Positions 27,464 to 37,149 of a DNA stretch of 45,067 bases are shown one piece after another. Made by a program: the position numbers and the translations under genes. How positions within the stretch are numbered: the first letter of the stretch is position 1; each line of letters begins with the position of its first letter. This stretch comes from Bacteroidota bacterium. GTDB taxonomy: Bacteria > Bacteroidota > Bacteroidia > Bacteroidales > GCA-2748055. Location: contig JAIFNN010000178.1 in the NCBI GenBank assembly GCA_020047715.1, positions 1-45,067 on the forward strand, written 5' to 3'. The notes beneath the pieces were generated by a model. It did no database searches. It had not been told where the DNA came from and saw nothing but the letters and a program-made list of their open reading frames with translations.

Positions 27464-29374
27464 ATGAAATTATTCCAATTCATATTATTTCTTTTGCCGT
27501 GGTTGGGGATACCGGAACAGGCATCTGTTTCCATGCATCTGCCAAAACCCGTTGCCTACTGCGGCCCGAGGGAAGATTATTTTCTTGGAAACGGGGTTTC
27601 CGGAGCGATAGGTACACCCGATGGAAGCTGGAATGCACTTTTCGGACCAAATTACACTTCACCTAACTTCATTAAAAGCGAAGTTCTTACCATAAACTTT
27701 AATGGGAAATCATACCAGATTAAGCCTGAAATGCACAGACTTCGTGAAACTGGTATTTATTCGGGGGTTTTCATGATTGACAGCATTTCAGTGATTATTG
27801 CTGATTACTCAAATCAAAACCAACCCTGGCTTGCCCGGTTGCTGACTATAGAAAATAACTCGGGACGAGACTTAAGTTTTTCCGTAACCACTCAAATTTT
27901 CCCTAAAGAAATTGAGCCACAGATAATAAACAATGAGGCTATCTTATTGCATGCTGATACTTCAAAATGGAATTTCAGCGATTGCTGGAATGACTCTAAA
28001 AACTGGAAAGACCGGTATGCATTAATTTCATTTAATATACCTTCTCTGCCGAAAATAGTAAACAGCGAACTTGCTCAGATTGAAACAGGCATCATTGAAA
28101 TCTCGAAAAACGGCAGTTTTCAGCTCGCACTTTATCATCATATGTTTTATGTTGAAGATCTGAAAAATACAACAGCAATTCTGAACTCTGTAAAGAACCG
28201 GAAAGCCTCTGCAGATCTAACTGTTTGCATAAAGGAATGGCAAAAATGGTATAGAAACGGAGCAGATTTTTCAGGCAAAATCACCAGCCAAAAAGCCCTC
28301 GATATTGTGGAAGGGGCTCAAATAACTATTAAGATGCTTCAGGACAGTTCGGGTGGAATACTTACAGGTTTGAGAGCATATCCAAATGGATATATCCGTG
28401 ATTCACACGGCGCAAGCCGATTACTGAGAATTGCTCAACGTAATGAGGAACTGAAAAAGTTAGTTTTATCAGCAACTGAAAAAACTATTGAACTTGGTTA
28501 TGTGCCTAATTCATGGCCCTTAGGATACAAAGGATTTAAAAATCAGCTATTCCATAACCGTAATTCGGAAACTCCTGCTTATTATGTATTAATGGCGAAA
28601 TATTATTTTGAAAACACAAACGATAAAGCATTTCTCAATCAGATTTTTCCTGCTCTGACGATTGCTATTGACTGTCAATTAGACAATTTAAGAGAAAATA
28701 ACTGGAGAATTGATTTCAACGGCGATGAAACGGAAAAATACACAGTTCGTACCGATGGACAGATGTATGGTTTTATTACTGATTTTAAGGAAGACGAATG
28801 GTCTTTATCCTCATCTGCACTTGCCATTGCATCCATTGATTTCTTTGTAAAAGCCGCTGAATTATCGGGCAGAAATATTAATACAGTTCTTTATTCCGAT
28901 GCTGTAAAGAATATAAAAAATGCAATTGATGATGCATTCTGGCGGGATGATTTAAAAATACTCGATTGGTGTCGCAAGCAGGATGGCTCATTCCCTGCAT
29001 ACCGAATCACAAATTATTTACTTTTTCCCGCATGGATAGGCGTTGAACTTAATATGGACCGGGAAATACCAACGGCTTTATATTGCTCCAGTTATATTAA
29101 TCCTGAAACAGGCTTTTTGCCCACTGCTCCTTCTGATGCAGAGGGTTTTAGCGGACATAATCTGGGCTATTATGTTTATACTATGACAAAACTTGATCAG
29201 CAGGAGGAAGCGGATAAAGCAATGAAAACATACCTGAACTCCGGGATAATCAGCGCATGGGGGACAGTTTCCGAATTTTATGGTCCGAATGGAACTCCAA
29301 ACGGACATTTACATAATCCATTTTCTACCGGAATAATGGGGGAAGCTATTATCAGATATTATTGTGGATTTTAA
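27464..29374 (+). CDS. Putative (alpha/alpha)6-barrel glycoside hydrolase, family unassigned
   Basis: 636 aa. A hydrophobic N-terminus (MKLFQFILFLLPWLGIP) suggests export. Residues about 25-260 form a beta-sandwich (REDYFLGNGVSGAIGTPDGS opens it), followed by an alpha-rich region (about 285-636) with repeated helical hairpins, as in GH15/GH65/GH95-type enzymes. Possible catalytic acids are E422 or E424 in NGDETEKY and E604 in VSEFYGPNG. Further aromatic/polar motifs are YIRDSHGASRL and YVPNSWPLGYKG. I do not recognise the exact family. The context, between a GH106 and the URO-D-fold genes, suggests a glycosidase that works on the same glycan. It could also be a phosphorylase-like or non-catalytic relative. 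Confidence 0.6.
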   Translation: MKLFQFILFLLPWLGIPEQASVSMHLPKPVAYCGPREDYFLGNGVSGAIGTPDGSWNALFGPNYTSPNFIKSEVLTINFNGKSYQIKPEMHRLRETGIYSGVFMIDSISVIIADYSNQNQPWLARLLTIENNSGRDLSFSVTTQIFPKEIEPQIINNEAILLHADTSKWNFSDCWNDSKNWKDRYALISFNIPSLPKIVNSELAQIETGIIEISKNGSFQLALYHHMFYVEDLKNTTAILNSVKNRKASADLTVCIKEWQKWYRNGADFSGKITSQKALDIVEGAQITIKMLQDSSGGILTGLRAYPNGYIRDSHGASRLLRIAQRNEELKKLVLSATEKTIELGYVPNSWPLGYKGFKNQLFHNRNSETPAYYVLMAKYYFENTNDKAFLNQIFPALTIAIDCQLDNLRENNWRIDFNGDETEKYTVRTDGQMYGFITDFKEDEWSLSSSALAIASIDFFVKAAELSGRNINTVLYSDAVKNIKNAIDDAFWRDDLKILDWCRKQDGSFPAYRITNYLLFPAWIGVELNMDREIPTALYCSSYINPETGFLPTAPSDAEGFSGHNLGYYVYTMTKLDQQEEADKAMKTYLNSGIISAWGTVSEFYGPNGTPNGHLHNPFSTGIMGEAIIRYYCGF

Positions 29375-29391
29375 TACTTAATGAATAAACT

Positions 29392-30525
29392 ATGAATTCA
29401 AGAGAACGAGTATTAAGCGCCTATAACAGAACCGGCTACGACCGCATTCCTATCAAACACGAAGGAACGCCGGAAGTGAATCGCATGATAATGCAGCATT
29501 TCGGTCTCACCAACATGAACCAGCTATTGAAGGTACTTGGTGATGATTTCCGCTATGTGGAAGCTGTGTATACCGGGCCTGAGCTGAAAAAATTTCCCGA
29601 CGGAAGTTTCGAAGGATACTGGGGGGAACGATATAAATATATGGAGTTCGGAACTGGTAAATACATGGAATCCTGCTATCAGCCTTTTGCCGGAGTGGAT
29701 ACACTTGAAAAACTTGATCGCTCGCATTTTCCTGAAGCAAGCTGGTTCGATTACTCAACCATTCGTGAACAGTGCGAAAACCTGCGGGGAGAATTTGCCG
29801 TCTGTTTTGGCGGTGCCGGTGATATGGATTTTATCAACAGCATCTCCCGCGCAAAAGGCATGGAAGAAGTGATGATTGATATGATGATGGAAAACGAAGC
29901 CTTTATCGCTATTCTTGAGCAGCGGTTTAAATTCTATTTCGAAATGCACGAAAATGCTCTCAAGGCAGCCGGTGGTTTAATAGATTTCATGCATATTGGC
30001 GAAGATTTAGGTAATCAGCGCGGACCTATGATTGGAATGGACTTGTTTGAACAGTATTTTGCCCCGAAATTCAAAATGTATTTCGACATGGTGCATAGCT
30101 ACGGAGCTAAAGTGATGATGCACATGTGCGGAACGGTTGATGCTTTTCTCCCCCGGCTTATCCAACTGGGCCTCGATATTCAGGATGTCGTTCAGCCTAC
30201 AACACCGGAAATGGATATCGCCTTTCTGCAAAAGAATTTTGGCAATAAACTTTTTTTCCAGGGAAGCATGGATGTGCAGAAAGAACTGGCCTTCGGTACG
30301 GCCGATGAAGTCAGAATGCAAGTGCGCCGGCGTCTTGAGTTATTTCCAAAGGGAGGAATGTTCCTGGGGCCTTCGCATGCGATTCAATCCGGTTCCCCAC
30401 TTGAAAATATTCTCGCAATGTATCGTGAAGCCGGCAGTCTGACTGAAAAAATTGACAATTCTATTTTGTCCATAAAAGGAGAGGAAGATAAAGTGGACGC
30501 AGTCAATCTGGCTAAATTGTTTTAA
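29392..30525 (+). CDS. URO-D-fold protein (MtaA/CmuA-like methyltransferase family), member 1
   Basis: 377 aa, no signal peptide; this and the next gene are the only clearly cytoplasmic products in the window. The N-terminus MNSRERVLSAYN and the C-terminal FLGPSHAIQSGSPLENILAM are typical of the uroporphyrinogen-decarboxylase superfamily branch that includes corrinoid:coenzyme M methyltransferases. H244-x-C246 in MMHMCGTVD matches the zinc-binding HxC motif of MtaA-type enzymes. The third ligand, a cysteine in MtaA, is replaced here by H329 in GPSH. The substrate-binding Arg motif of true HemE is not seen, so porphyrin decarboxylation is unlikely. No corrinoid protein is encoded nearby. A methyl transfer or demethylation step on an imported product is an inference. 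Confidence 0.78.
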   Translation: MNSRERVLSAYNRTGYDRIPIKHEGTPEVNRMIMQHFGLTNMNQLLKVLGDDFRYVEAVYTGPELKKFPDGSFEGYWGERYKYMEFGTGKYMESCYQPFAGVDTLEKLDRSHFPEASWFDYSTIREQCENLRGEFAVCFGGAGDMDFINSISRAKGMEEVMIDMMMENEAFIAILEQRFKFYFEMHENALKAAGGLIDFMHIGEDLGNQRGPMIGMDLFEQYFAPKFKMYFDMVHSYGAKVMMHMCGTVDAFLPRLIQLGLDIQDVVQPTTPEMDIAFLQKNFGNKLFFQGSMDVQKELAFGTADEVRMQVRRRLELFPKGGMFLGPSHAIQSGSPLENILAMYREAGSLTEKIDNSILSIKGEEDKVDAVNLAKLF

Positions 30526-30548
30526 CTTCCTTCAAAAAAATTAGTATT

Positions 30549-31634
30549 ATGAACCAAAGAGAACGATTTATTAAAACACTTAATGGAGAGCCAACCGACA
30601 GACCTCCGGTTTACGTTAGCCTTGTGCCTCAATTAGCCAAAAGGCTAAGTGATCATCTCGGAGTTCCTTACGAAAAGCCGATTTCTTCATTGCTTGGTAG
30701 CCGTATTTCATTTAACGGGTTGCTTACAGGAATGGGAGTTGATGCCATCGGCGTCGCAGCCTGTTTTCCTGATAACGCGCAGCCTTTTCTCCGGCCTGAT
30801 GGAATTACCATCAATGAATGGGGGATGGGTACAAGACCGGTTGGATTATATGATGAGTTTGCCGTTTATCCTCTTTCACATGTGCAGTCTGTTGAAGATA
30901 TTGAGAAGTATCCTTTTCCTGAAGTTGATGCTCCCGGTCGTTTCCGCTTTGCTAAGGAAACCATTGCGAAATATGGTAAGGACTTTGGTATCATCGGCGA
31001 TCTCGAGTGCGCAATTTATGAAACCTCATGGTATCTCGTAGGACTCGAAAAACTGCTCATGGATATGGCAATGGAAGAACCTTATGTTGATGCATTGTTC
31101 GACAGAGTGGCGGGAATAACCACTGAAACCGGTTTACGCCTCATCGATTGTGGAGTGGATATGCTCTGGTGTGGTGACGATTTTGGCACTCAGACAGGTT
31201 TAATTATGGATCCTGATATGTTTGATCGGTACTTTGCTCCCAGAATTAAAAAAATGTTTTCTGCATTCCGCGCAGCCAACCCGAATATAAAAATTGCATG
31301 GCATTCATGCGGCTCCATTACTCCGATTATTCCAAAGTTTATCGAATTGGGACTTGATTATCTTAATCCCCTGCAACCTCTGGCAACAGGAATGGATGCT
31401 GAAAATATCAATATATTGTTTGGAAAGAAGATTAACTACTTCGGAGCTATTTGTGTTCAGGATCTTCTGCCGAACGGCACTCCTGAAAAAATAAAATCAG
31501 AAGTTAAAAGGATTGCAGGAATACTTGGTAATGGCGGAGGATATATTCTGGCTCCCGCACATAATATCCAGGATGATACTCCTGTTGAAAATGTTCTGGC
31601 ATTTTTTGAAGCAGCAAAAGAACTTGAAGTGTAG
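30549..31634 (+). CDS. URO-D-fold protein (MtaA/CmuA-like methyltransferase family), member 2
   Basis: 361 aa, cytoplasmic. It starts MNQRERFIKTLNGEPTDRPP, the classic opening of URO-D-fold methyltransferase-like proteins. H252-x-C254 in AWHSCGSI and H338 in LAPAHNI mirror the HxC...H pattern of the neighbouring gene. Other shared segments are MDPDMFDRYFAPRIKKMF and FIELGLDYLNPLQP. The two proteins are related but diverged through most of their length, so they may form a hetero-pair or act in sequence. The gap between them is 23 bases. Neither encodes a fused corrinoid domain. A demethylation of a methylated sugar or aglycone is possible, but nothing in the sequence identifies a substrate. 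Confidence 0.78.
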   Translation: MNQRERFIKTLNGEPTDRPPVYVSLVPQLAKRLSDHLGVPYEKPISSLLGSRISFNGLLTGMGVDAIGVAACFPDNAQPFLRPDGITINEWGMGTRPVGLYDEFAVYPLSHVQSVEDIEKYPFPEVDAPGRFRFAKETIAKYGKDFGIIGDLECAIYETSWYLVGLEKLLMDMAMEEPYVDALFDRVAGITTETGLRLIDCGVDMLWCGDDFGTQTGLIMDPDMFDRYFAPRIKKMFSAFRAANPNIKIAWHSCGSITPIIPKFIELGLDYLNPLQPLATGMDAENINILFGKKINYFGAICVQDLLPNGTPEKIKSEVKRIAGILGNGGGYILAPAHNIQDDTPVENVLAFFEAAKELEV

Positions 31635-31664
31635 GTAAATTCAACTAATTCCAATTTCAGAAAA

Positions 31665-33152
31665 ATGAAAAAATCACCTGAATTATATGTAAGCTCCGGA
31701 ATCCTTAATCCGGGTTTTATTTTAATCGTATTCCTGTTATCCGCACCGTTTTATACAAGCTTTTCTCAGGATAGACCTAAACAGAAAAACAAAACAACTC
31801 AGATAAAAGATAATTCCAATACCCTTGGATTTGATATTTCCACTATGCCGAATTTCTGCGGACACGAACACTGGGGATGCGTGCAATCGAATGGTGGCTA
31901 TGTACCCGAACTGAATGGTTTTCGTGCTGACATATTTGCAGGCGCCTCTCCCCAGAGTCCTACCTCAATATGGGATATAATTCTGGATCCGTATCTGACC
32001 GGCTGGTTTTTTGGAAACGGTCAAAACCCATTTGCCATTGCAAAGGCTGCGGGTTACAATACTTTTGACGAATGGTGGAAAGTAAATCCTCAGCAAGCTT
32101 TATCCGGGTTTCAAACCATGGCATCCTCCTCAATTATGACAGGCACGTTCCAGTGCACTGCCAAAGGAATAGAATTCTTATATGGGACGGATATCACAGG
32201 TTTTGATCTGAACAACTGGAAAAAGGCCGATTCTTTAATCCGGATAAGTTATTCTGATATGTTCACCTGGTACGAAACCGCAATGAAAAAGGCTCATTTC
32301 ACAGAATTAATTCGCCCCGTTCAGCCTGAATTTTATTTGCAGCAACAGTCTGCCGAAACTGCCAAACATGAACTCTCTTTCACTCACACCATACTCCGGA
32401 TTGATCCCTTCATGGAATTCTGGAAAGCAGATAGTCCACGACGCGATAATCTTGCAAAAGTTGCAGATATTGAACCGATAGACGCAGCAAGCTGGAGAGG
32501 TTTTATTACGTTTTATTTCGATCTGGCCGAAAAAAATCATACCACCGGTATCAAGCAATTGCAGGCCTACCTTCGCGATTTAAATTATAAACCCAGAAAA
32601 GATGAGGAGGTGAAATTCCGGGGAAACCTGTCAGCTGAAGAAGTTATTGTTTTTCAGGACTGGGTAATGAATGAATGCTGCCGGCAGGCAAACGAACGAA
32701 AATGGGTACATCAGATGCATGTTGGTACGCATAATATGCCTTCATCAAGTCCTTTGCCACTGGCCGATCTTGGTGCACGGTATCCTGATATGAAAATCGT
32801 AATGCTTCATTGCTGGCCCTATTTTAAAGAGGCAGCTTTTCTGGCAAAAAACAGACCCAATTTTTATATCGATAATTGCTGGATGCCTATTCTGAGCCCT
32901 GAATTTTTTTCTCAGGCATTAGACACCTATCTTAACTATGTGCCATACAACAAGATTATGCTTAGCCATGATGCTACAACCATTGAAATGGCTGTAGGCT
33001 CTTCATTATTTACCCGTGAAATTCTGGAGGAGAAATTGCTTCATCAGAAGGACATGCTTAAACTAAGCAGCAGCCAGGTGCGCGCCGCGGCTCTGGATAT
33101 GCTTCAGAATAATGCGGTAAAGGTTTATGGAATAGGCGAATTGGCGAAATAA
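31665..33152 (+). CDS. Secreted amidohydrolase-superfamily metalloenzyme
   Basis: 495 aa. An N-terminal hydrophobic segment (about 15-35, PGFILIVFLLSAPFYTSFSQ) is the export signal. The metal site of the amidohydrolase barrel can be traced: H67-E-H69 in CGHEHWG (strand 1), H349/H352 in HQMHVGTHN (strand 5), H382 in MLHCWPY (strand 6) and D436 in LSHDAT (strand 8). This arrangement is seen in the amidohydrolase_2 group (decarboxylases and lactonases) and in uronate isomerase-like proteins. Export of such an enzyme next to rhamnosidases is unusual. The substrate is unknown. Hydrolysis of a lactone, ester or amide, or a decarboxylation, is plausible. It lies 30 bases after the second URO-D-fold gene. 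Confidence 0.75.
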   Translation: MKKSPELYVSSGILNPGFILIVFLLSAPFYTSFSQDRPKQKNKTTQIKDNSNTLGFDISTMPNFCGHEHWGCVQSNGGYVPELNGFRADIFAGASPQSPTSIWDIILDPYLTGWFFGNGQNPFAIAKAAGYNTFDEWWKVNPQQALSGFQTMASSSIMTGTFQCTAKGIEFLYGTDITGFDLNNWKKADSLIRISYSDMFTWYETAMKKAHFTELIRPVQPEFYLQQQSAETAKHELSFTHTILRIDPFMEFWKADSPRRDNLAKVADIEPIDAASWRGFITFYFDLAEKNHTTGIKQLQAYLRDLNYKPRKDEEVKFRGNLSAEEVIVFQDWVMNECCRQANERKWVHQMHVGTHNMPSSSPLPLADLGARYPDMKIVMLHCWPYFKEAAFLAKNRPNFYIDNCWMPILSPEFFSQALDTYLNYVPYNKIMLSHDATTIEMAVGSSLFTREILEEKLLHQKDMLKLSSSQVRAAALDMLQNNAVKVYGIGELAK

Positions 33153-33173
33153 ACGGATCTTTTAATTATTATA

Positions 33174-35630
33174 ATGAGAGTACTGCTTCTGAATATTCTT
33201 TTTAGCTCTATTTTCACTCTGATTGCATTTGGCCAGAGTGAAACCGGAATACTTTTGCCGGAATCACCTCAGCCATACCCTTTGCTAAAGGCAGTTGCTT
33301 CGGGGGAAAGCACACAATATTCGCCGGATCCGCTGATTAATTACCGATGGGAATCACCAAAAGCTTCAGACGATCTGGAAGTTTATGCCCTTGCTCCGGT
33401 TTCTGTTTCATGCGACCAAAAGATGGCTGCAGTTTGGAATGCAAAAACTCTTGCGCCGATTGAAATTACCGCTGAATGCAATTTGCAATTCGATTTCGGA
33501 AGAGTATTGGCCGGCTGGCTCGAATTTGAAAGCGATGATTTCGAGGGAGAGATAGAAATGAGCATCAGCGAATACAATCAACCTGCCGTAACCAACTGGA
33601 TGGTTAAACATTCAAAAAAAACTACAGCTCCAGTAAAATATGGCAATACCTACCGGCTTGAATTAAATGATCAACTGTATGAAGGCGTTCGTTTTGGATG
33701 GATCCACATCCGAAAACTCTCTCACCCCTTTAAAATCAAAAGTGTCCGACTGGTTTGTCAGGCTAAACCTGCCAATTATGATGGTAGTTTTAGTTGCAGC
33801 GATCCTACTTTGAATACGATTTGGTACACCGGAGCGTACACGGTACGATTAAATTTTCTGAAAGATTATTTCGGTGCCATTCTTATGGATCGCGGGGATC
33901 GGTATTCATGGACGGGCGATGCCCATATCTCCCAGTATGTCTCCCTGCTTGCTTTTGGAAACTACGATTTTGTGAAAAACAATCTGATTCGAACAGCTGA
34001 TGATGCAAATGGAATTGCCAGCTACTCGCTTTACTGGGTCCAGAGTTTGATTGATTACTATAATTTCACCAATGATAAAGTCCTGTTTGAAAAATACATT
34101 TCCAATGCATGCGGCAAGCTGGATACTGCTTATTTGCTTTGGGGAAAAAATCCAAACCTTGGTTTTTATGGGTGGGACGAACGGCTTGGTGCCGGATTTG
34201 AAACACCAAACTGTGAGGAAAATCAGCTTGCCTATAAGATGCTTTCGGTCGGCACATGGCGAGCATTTAGTGAAGCACTGAAATGTTTTGGGAGTCCTGA
34301 AATTGCTGCAAAATATCAAGGGTTTGCTGATGAAAAATCTCGGGAAATCCGTTCGGAGTCTGAATGGTACAAATCTCTGGGTGTTCATGCTTCTGCCGAT
34401 GCTGTTAATGCATTCATACCTGACAATACCGAACAGCAAAAGATTTGGGAAAATGCGTTTTCTGACAGGCTAGATAGAATTTCATATTCGCCTTTTAACC
34501 AATATTTCATTGTCAGGGCAATGGCAAACATGAACCGTTATTCTCAGGCATTAGCGACGATAGATGATTGCTGGGGAGGACAAATACGCAACGGAGCTAC
34601 TAGCACCTATGAAGTTTATCATCCGTCGTGGAATACAGCTCAGCCGCCCAATAGTCCACCCGTGAACATGCAGTTTGGATTCACAAGTCTGGCGCATCCC
34701 TGGAGCTCCGGTGCCACCCGCTGGCTCACTGAGGAAATTCTGGGGATAAAACCTGTCTTCTCTGGCTTTTCATCATTCAGCTTCATCCCGCATCTTTCGG
34801 CAGCAGTTTCTTTTGTTGAGGGCAAAGTTCCTTCACCGCATGGGATCATTTCAGCATCATTCAACATAAATAGTGGAAAAGGAAGTCTTGAAATCCCCCG
34901 GGGAACTACCGCCAGAATTGGGATCCCAAAATCCGGCAGGAGCATCCAGAATGTTAAATTCAATAATAAGACGATCTCAAAATCTGCTGAGGATGGAGAT
35001 TTTCTGTATTTTGAAAACCTTAGCGAAGGAAAATATTCAATTTCGGTAAAATATAAAGGAAAGCCAATTCCTGAACCAACTGAAAAACTGGAATACAGCT
35101 GTTTGAAAAAAGTTTCTGAGGACTCAGTGACTTCCGGAAACTGGTTGGGAACTTACGGCCGGAATGGTTACCTGCTTTGCGATTTTGATGGAAAGAATAT
35201 GCACCGCACAAAAATTCCTGATTTTGCAGAGAATGTTGATGTTAAATGTGCCGAAAATTTCAGGGACTGGGGCAGCGGAATAACAACTATGAATGCATCA
35301 GATAGCAGAGCATTGCGATCCGACAGGAAAGACGAGGAGAAAAGAAGTATCGGCATTCTGAATGCTATCACCACAACGATAGAAATATCCTGCAGGGATC
35401 AGTCTGAATACAAACTCTCACTTTATTTTACCGATTGGAAAAATGAGAACCTGAGTTCAGTTATCGAAGTATTCGATCTGAATACCAAAAAAATCCTGAT
35501 GCCTGATTATTTCTTCAGCAATTATCATAGCGGGAAATATATAACACTTCCGTTACATCAGTCTGTCCGGATAAGAATACAAAGGGTAAGAGGAGAGAAC
35601 ACTTCTCTTGGAGGAATATTTTTTGACTGA
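33174..35630 (+). CDS. GH78-like alpha-L-rhamnosidase with extra C-terminal module
   Basis: 818 aa. Signal peptide to about 21 (ends IAFGQ). A beta-rich N-terminal part runs to about 205 (QFDFGRVLAGWLEFES resembles the usual GH78 beta-domain). The helical barrel covers about 210-540 with DRGDRYSWTGDAH: D239, D242 and D249. The general-acid position, Glu in many GH78 enzymes, is Asp (D242) here. The distal acid is E480 in GATSTYEVYHPSWN. A GH78 C-terminal beta-domain covers about 545-635. The last ~175 residues form an additional module with SGNWLGTYGRNGYLLCDFDG, a segment I associate with binding modules attached to rhamnosidases. No sorting domain. It stands between the two amidohydrolase genes in the operon-like run. 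Confidence 0.75.
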   Translation: MRVLLLNILFSSIFTLIAFGQSETGILLPESPQPYPLLKAVASGESTQYSPDPLINYRWESPKASDDLEVYALAPVSVSCDQKMAAVWNAKTLAPIEITAECNLQFDFGRVLAGWLEFESDDFEGEIEMSISEYNQPAVTNWMVKHSKKTTAPVKYGNTYRLELNDQLYEGVRFGWIHIRKLSHPFKIKSVRLVCQAKPANYDGSFSCSDPTLNTIWYTGAYTVRLNFLKDYFGAILMDRGDRYSWTGDAHISQYVSLLAFGNYDFVKNNLIRTADDANGIASYSLYWVQSLIDYYNFTNDKVLFEKYISNACGKLDTAYLLWGKNPNLGFYGWDERLGAGFETPNCEENQLAYKMLSVGTWRAFSEALKCFGSPEIAAKYQGFADEKSREIRSESEWYKSLGVHASADAVNAFIPDNTEQQKIWENAFSDRLDRISYSPFNQYFIVRAMANMNRYSQALATIDDCWGGQIRNGATSTYEVYHPSWNTAQPPNSPPVNMQFGFTSLAHPWSSGATRWLTEEILGIKPVFSGFSSFSFIPHLSAAVSFVEGKVPSPHGIISASFNINSGKGSLEIPRGTTARIGIPKSGRSIQNVKFNNKTISKSAEDGDFLYFENLSEGKYSISVKYKGKPIPEPTEKLEYSCLKKVSEDSVTSGNWLGTYGRNGYLLCDFDGKNMHRTKIPDFAENVDVKCAENFRDWGSGITTMNASDSRALRSDRKDEEKRSIGILNAITTTIEISCRDQSEYKLSLYFTDWKNENLSSVIEVFDLNTKKILMPDYFFSNYHSGKYITLPLHQSVRIRIQRVRGENTSLGGIFFD

Positions 35631-35676
35631 AGAATAAATGAAATAATACTTTGATAATAATTCAAACTATATAAAA

Positions 35677-37125
35677 ATGAAAAACAACAAATCTTCAGCT
35701 TTGGGTCTCGAATCAAAATGGATTCCTGCAGGACTGATTTTAATTGTGTCGGTAATTCTATGTGCTGGTATAATCAGTTGCGCTGGCACTTCTGATAAAT
35801 CCACCAATGCAAATAACAGTTATGTCGCCAACAAAAACACATCCCTCTGGAAATATATTGATTCCCTTAAGGTAATTGATACCCACGAGCATATCAGCAG
35901 CGAATCAGAATTGCTGGGATTGCAGATCGATATTTTCAATCTCTTCATTCCATACATTGTAGATAACCTCGAATCTGCAGGAATTACTGCTGATGAAATG
36001 GCATTGATGAAAAACGGACAGGCAGCTTTCAATGAACGTTGGGGAGTCTTCAATAAATATTATCCTTCCATTCAGAGTACCACATACATTCTGGCTTTGC
36101 AAACATCCCTGAAAGAGCAATATCATTTAAAAGACTGGAGTCTGGAAGAGTGCCAGCGCGTCACAGAACTTCTAAAGCAGGATTTTGCCACCAAAGGCTT
36201 TATGCAAAAGTTTATGGATAAAAATAAAATTGAATCCATGCTTACTTTCAGATCACCCTCGCTTGAAGACCTGCGGAGAGATTATGGCGACAATAAAATC
36301 ACGATTGTTCCAACTGTGAATAATATTTGTGTGCTTGAAGCGAAAAGTTTGGATGACATTTCTAAAATTACCGAAATGCCAATAAAAAATCTGGATGATA
36401 TCCTCGCCGGAATTGACAAACTATTCAAAGAATATGATGCCCGTGGAATTAAAAATATAAAGTTTGGCAGTGCCTACAATCGTGAGATTAACTACAGATC
36501 AAGAACCAGATCAGAAGCAGAAGCCTCTCTTCAGAAAATTTTGGCTACACCCTTTGACTATTCAAATGCTGTGCCCAATAAATATTATGTGTTTACCCTT
36601 TCAGATTACCATATTCCACTCGATGATTATCTTGGAGTTTACATGATTTCATTGGCTGAGAAATACAATATGAATGTTATTTTTCATGTGGGGATATTTG
36701 CCTGGAATTTCAATTCTGTAAAAAACAATCATGCATCAAGTCTGGAATGGGTAATTAAGAATTTCCCTAAAGCCAATTTTGTCATACTTCATGCAGGCTA
36801 TCCGTTTTTTGATGAAGCAATCCTTTTGGCTAAATATTACCCCAATGTATATATAAACATGACCTGGGATCATATTATTGAGCGAGCTAAAAGTATAGAG
36901 GTAATAAAAAGCTATGTTGAGATGTTACCAACCAGCAAAATTCATCTTTTTGGCGGGGATTACCTCTTTCCTCAGCAAATTTACGGTAATGTAATTTTTA
37001 CCAAGGAAAACCTGTATATCGCTTTGTCAGATTTAATTGAAAACGGAACACTGAATGAGGAACAGGCTAAAAAAATTGCTTACGATTGGTTGTATGCGAA
37101 TCCAAAAGCTTTTTATTACAGGTAA
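35677..37125 (+). CDS. Lipoprotein amidohydrolase-superfamily metalloenzyme
   Basis: 482 aa. A membrane segment (about 17-34) ends in the lipobox IISC, so the mature protein should be lipid-anchored. Barrel metal ligands: H70-E-H72 in DTHEHI, H337 in VIFHVGIF, H372 in VILHAGYP and D428 in FGGDYLFP. A helical region at about 85-200 precedes the second half of the barrel. The C-terminus (KKIAYDWLYANPKAFY) is typical for amidohydrolase_2-type proteins. It is only distantly related to the secreted amidohydrolase at 31665, so the two may act on different bonds. Substrate unknown. Confidence 0.76.
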   Translation: MKNNKSSALGLESKWIPAGLILIVSVILCAGIISCAGTSDKSTNANNSYVANKNTSLWKYIDSLKVIDTHEHISSESELLGLQIDIFNLFIPYIVDNLESAGITADEMALMKNGQAAFNERWGVFNKYYPSIQSTTYILALQTSLKEQYHLKDWSLEECQRVTELLKQDFATKGFMQKFMDKNKIESMLTFRSPSLEDLRRDYGDNKITIVPTVNNICVLEAKSLDDISKITEMPIKNLDDILAGIDKLFKEYDARGIKNIKFGSAYNREINYRSRTRSEAEASLQKILATPFDYSNAVPNKYYVFTLSDYHIPLDDYLGVYMISLAEKYNMNVIFHVGIFAWNFNSVKNNHASSLEWVIKNFPKANFVILHAGYPFFDEAILLAKYYPNVYINMTWDHIIERAKSIEVIKSYVEMLPTSKIHLFGGDYLFPQQIYGNVIFTKENLYIALSDLIENGTLNEEQAKKIAYDWLYANPKAFYYR

Positions 37126-37149
37126 CAAACGGCATTAATTTATAAACTC

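Noticed and set aside
29392-31634. HemE (uroporphyrinogen decarboxylase) for haem synthesis
   Set aside because: Two adjacent diverged copies with HxC metal motifs, no HemE-type Arg substrate motif and no haem genes nearby fit the methyltransferase-like branch better.
33906-34439. 177-codon open frame on the minus strand inside the second GH78
   Set aside because: It lies opposite the conserved catalytic region, has no recognisable domain or signal, and is explained by the codon use of the GH78 gene.
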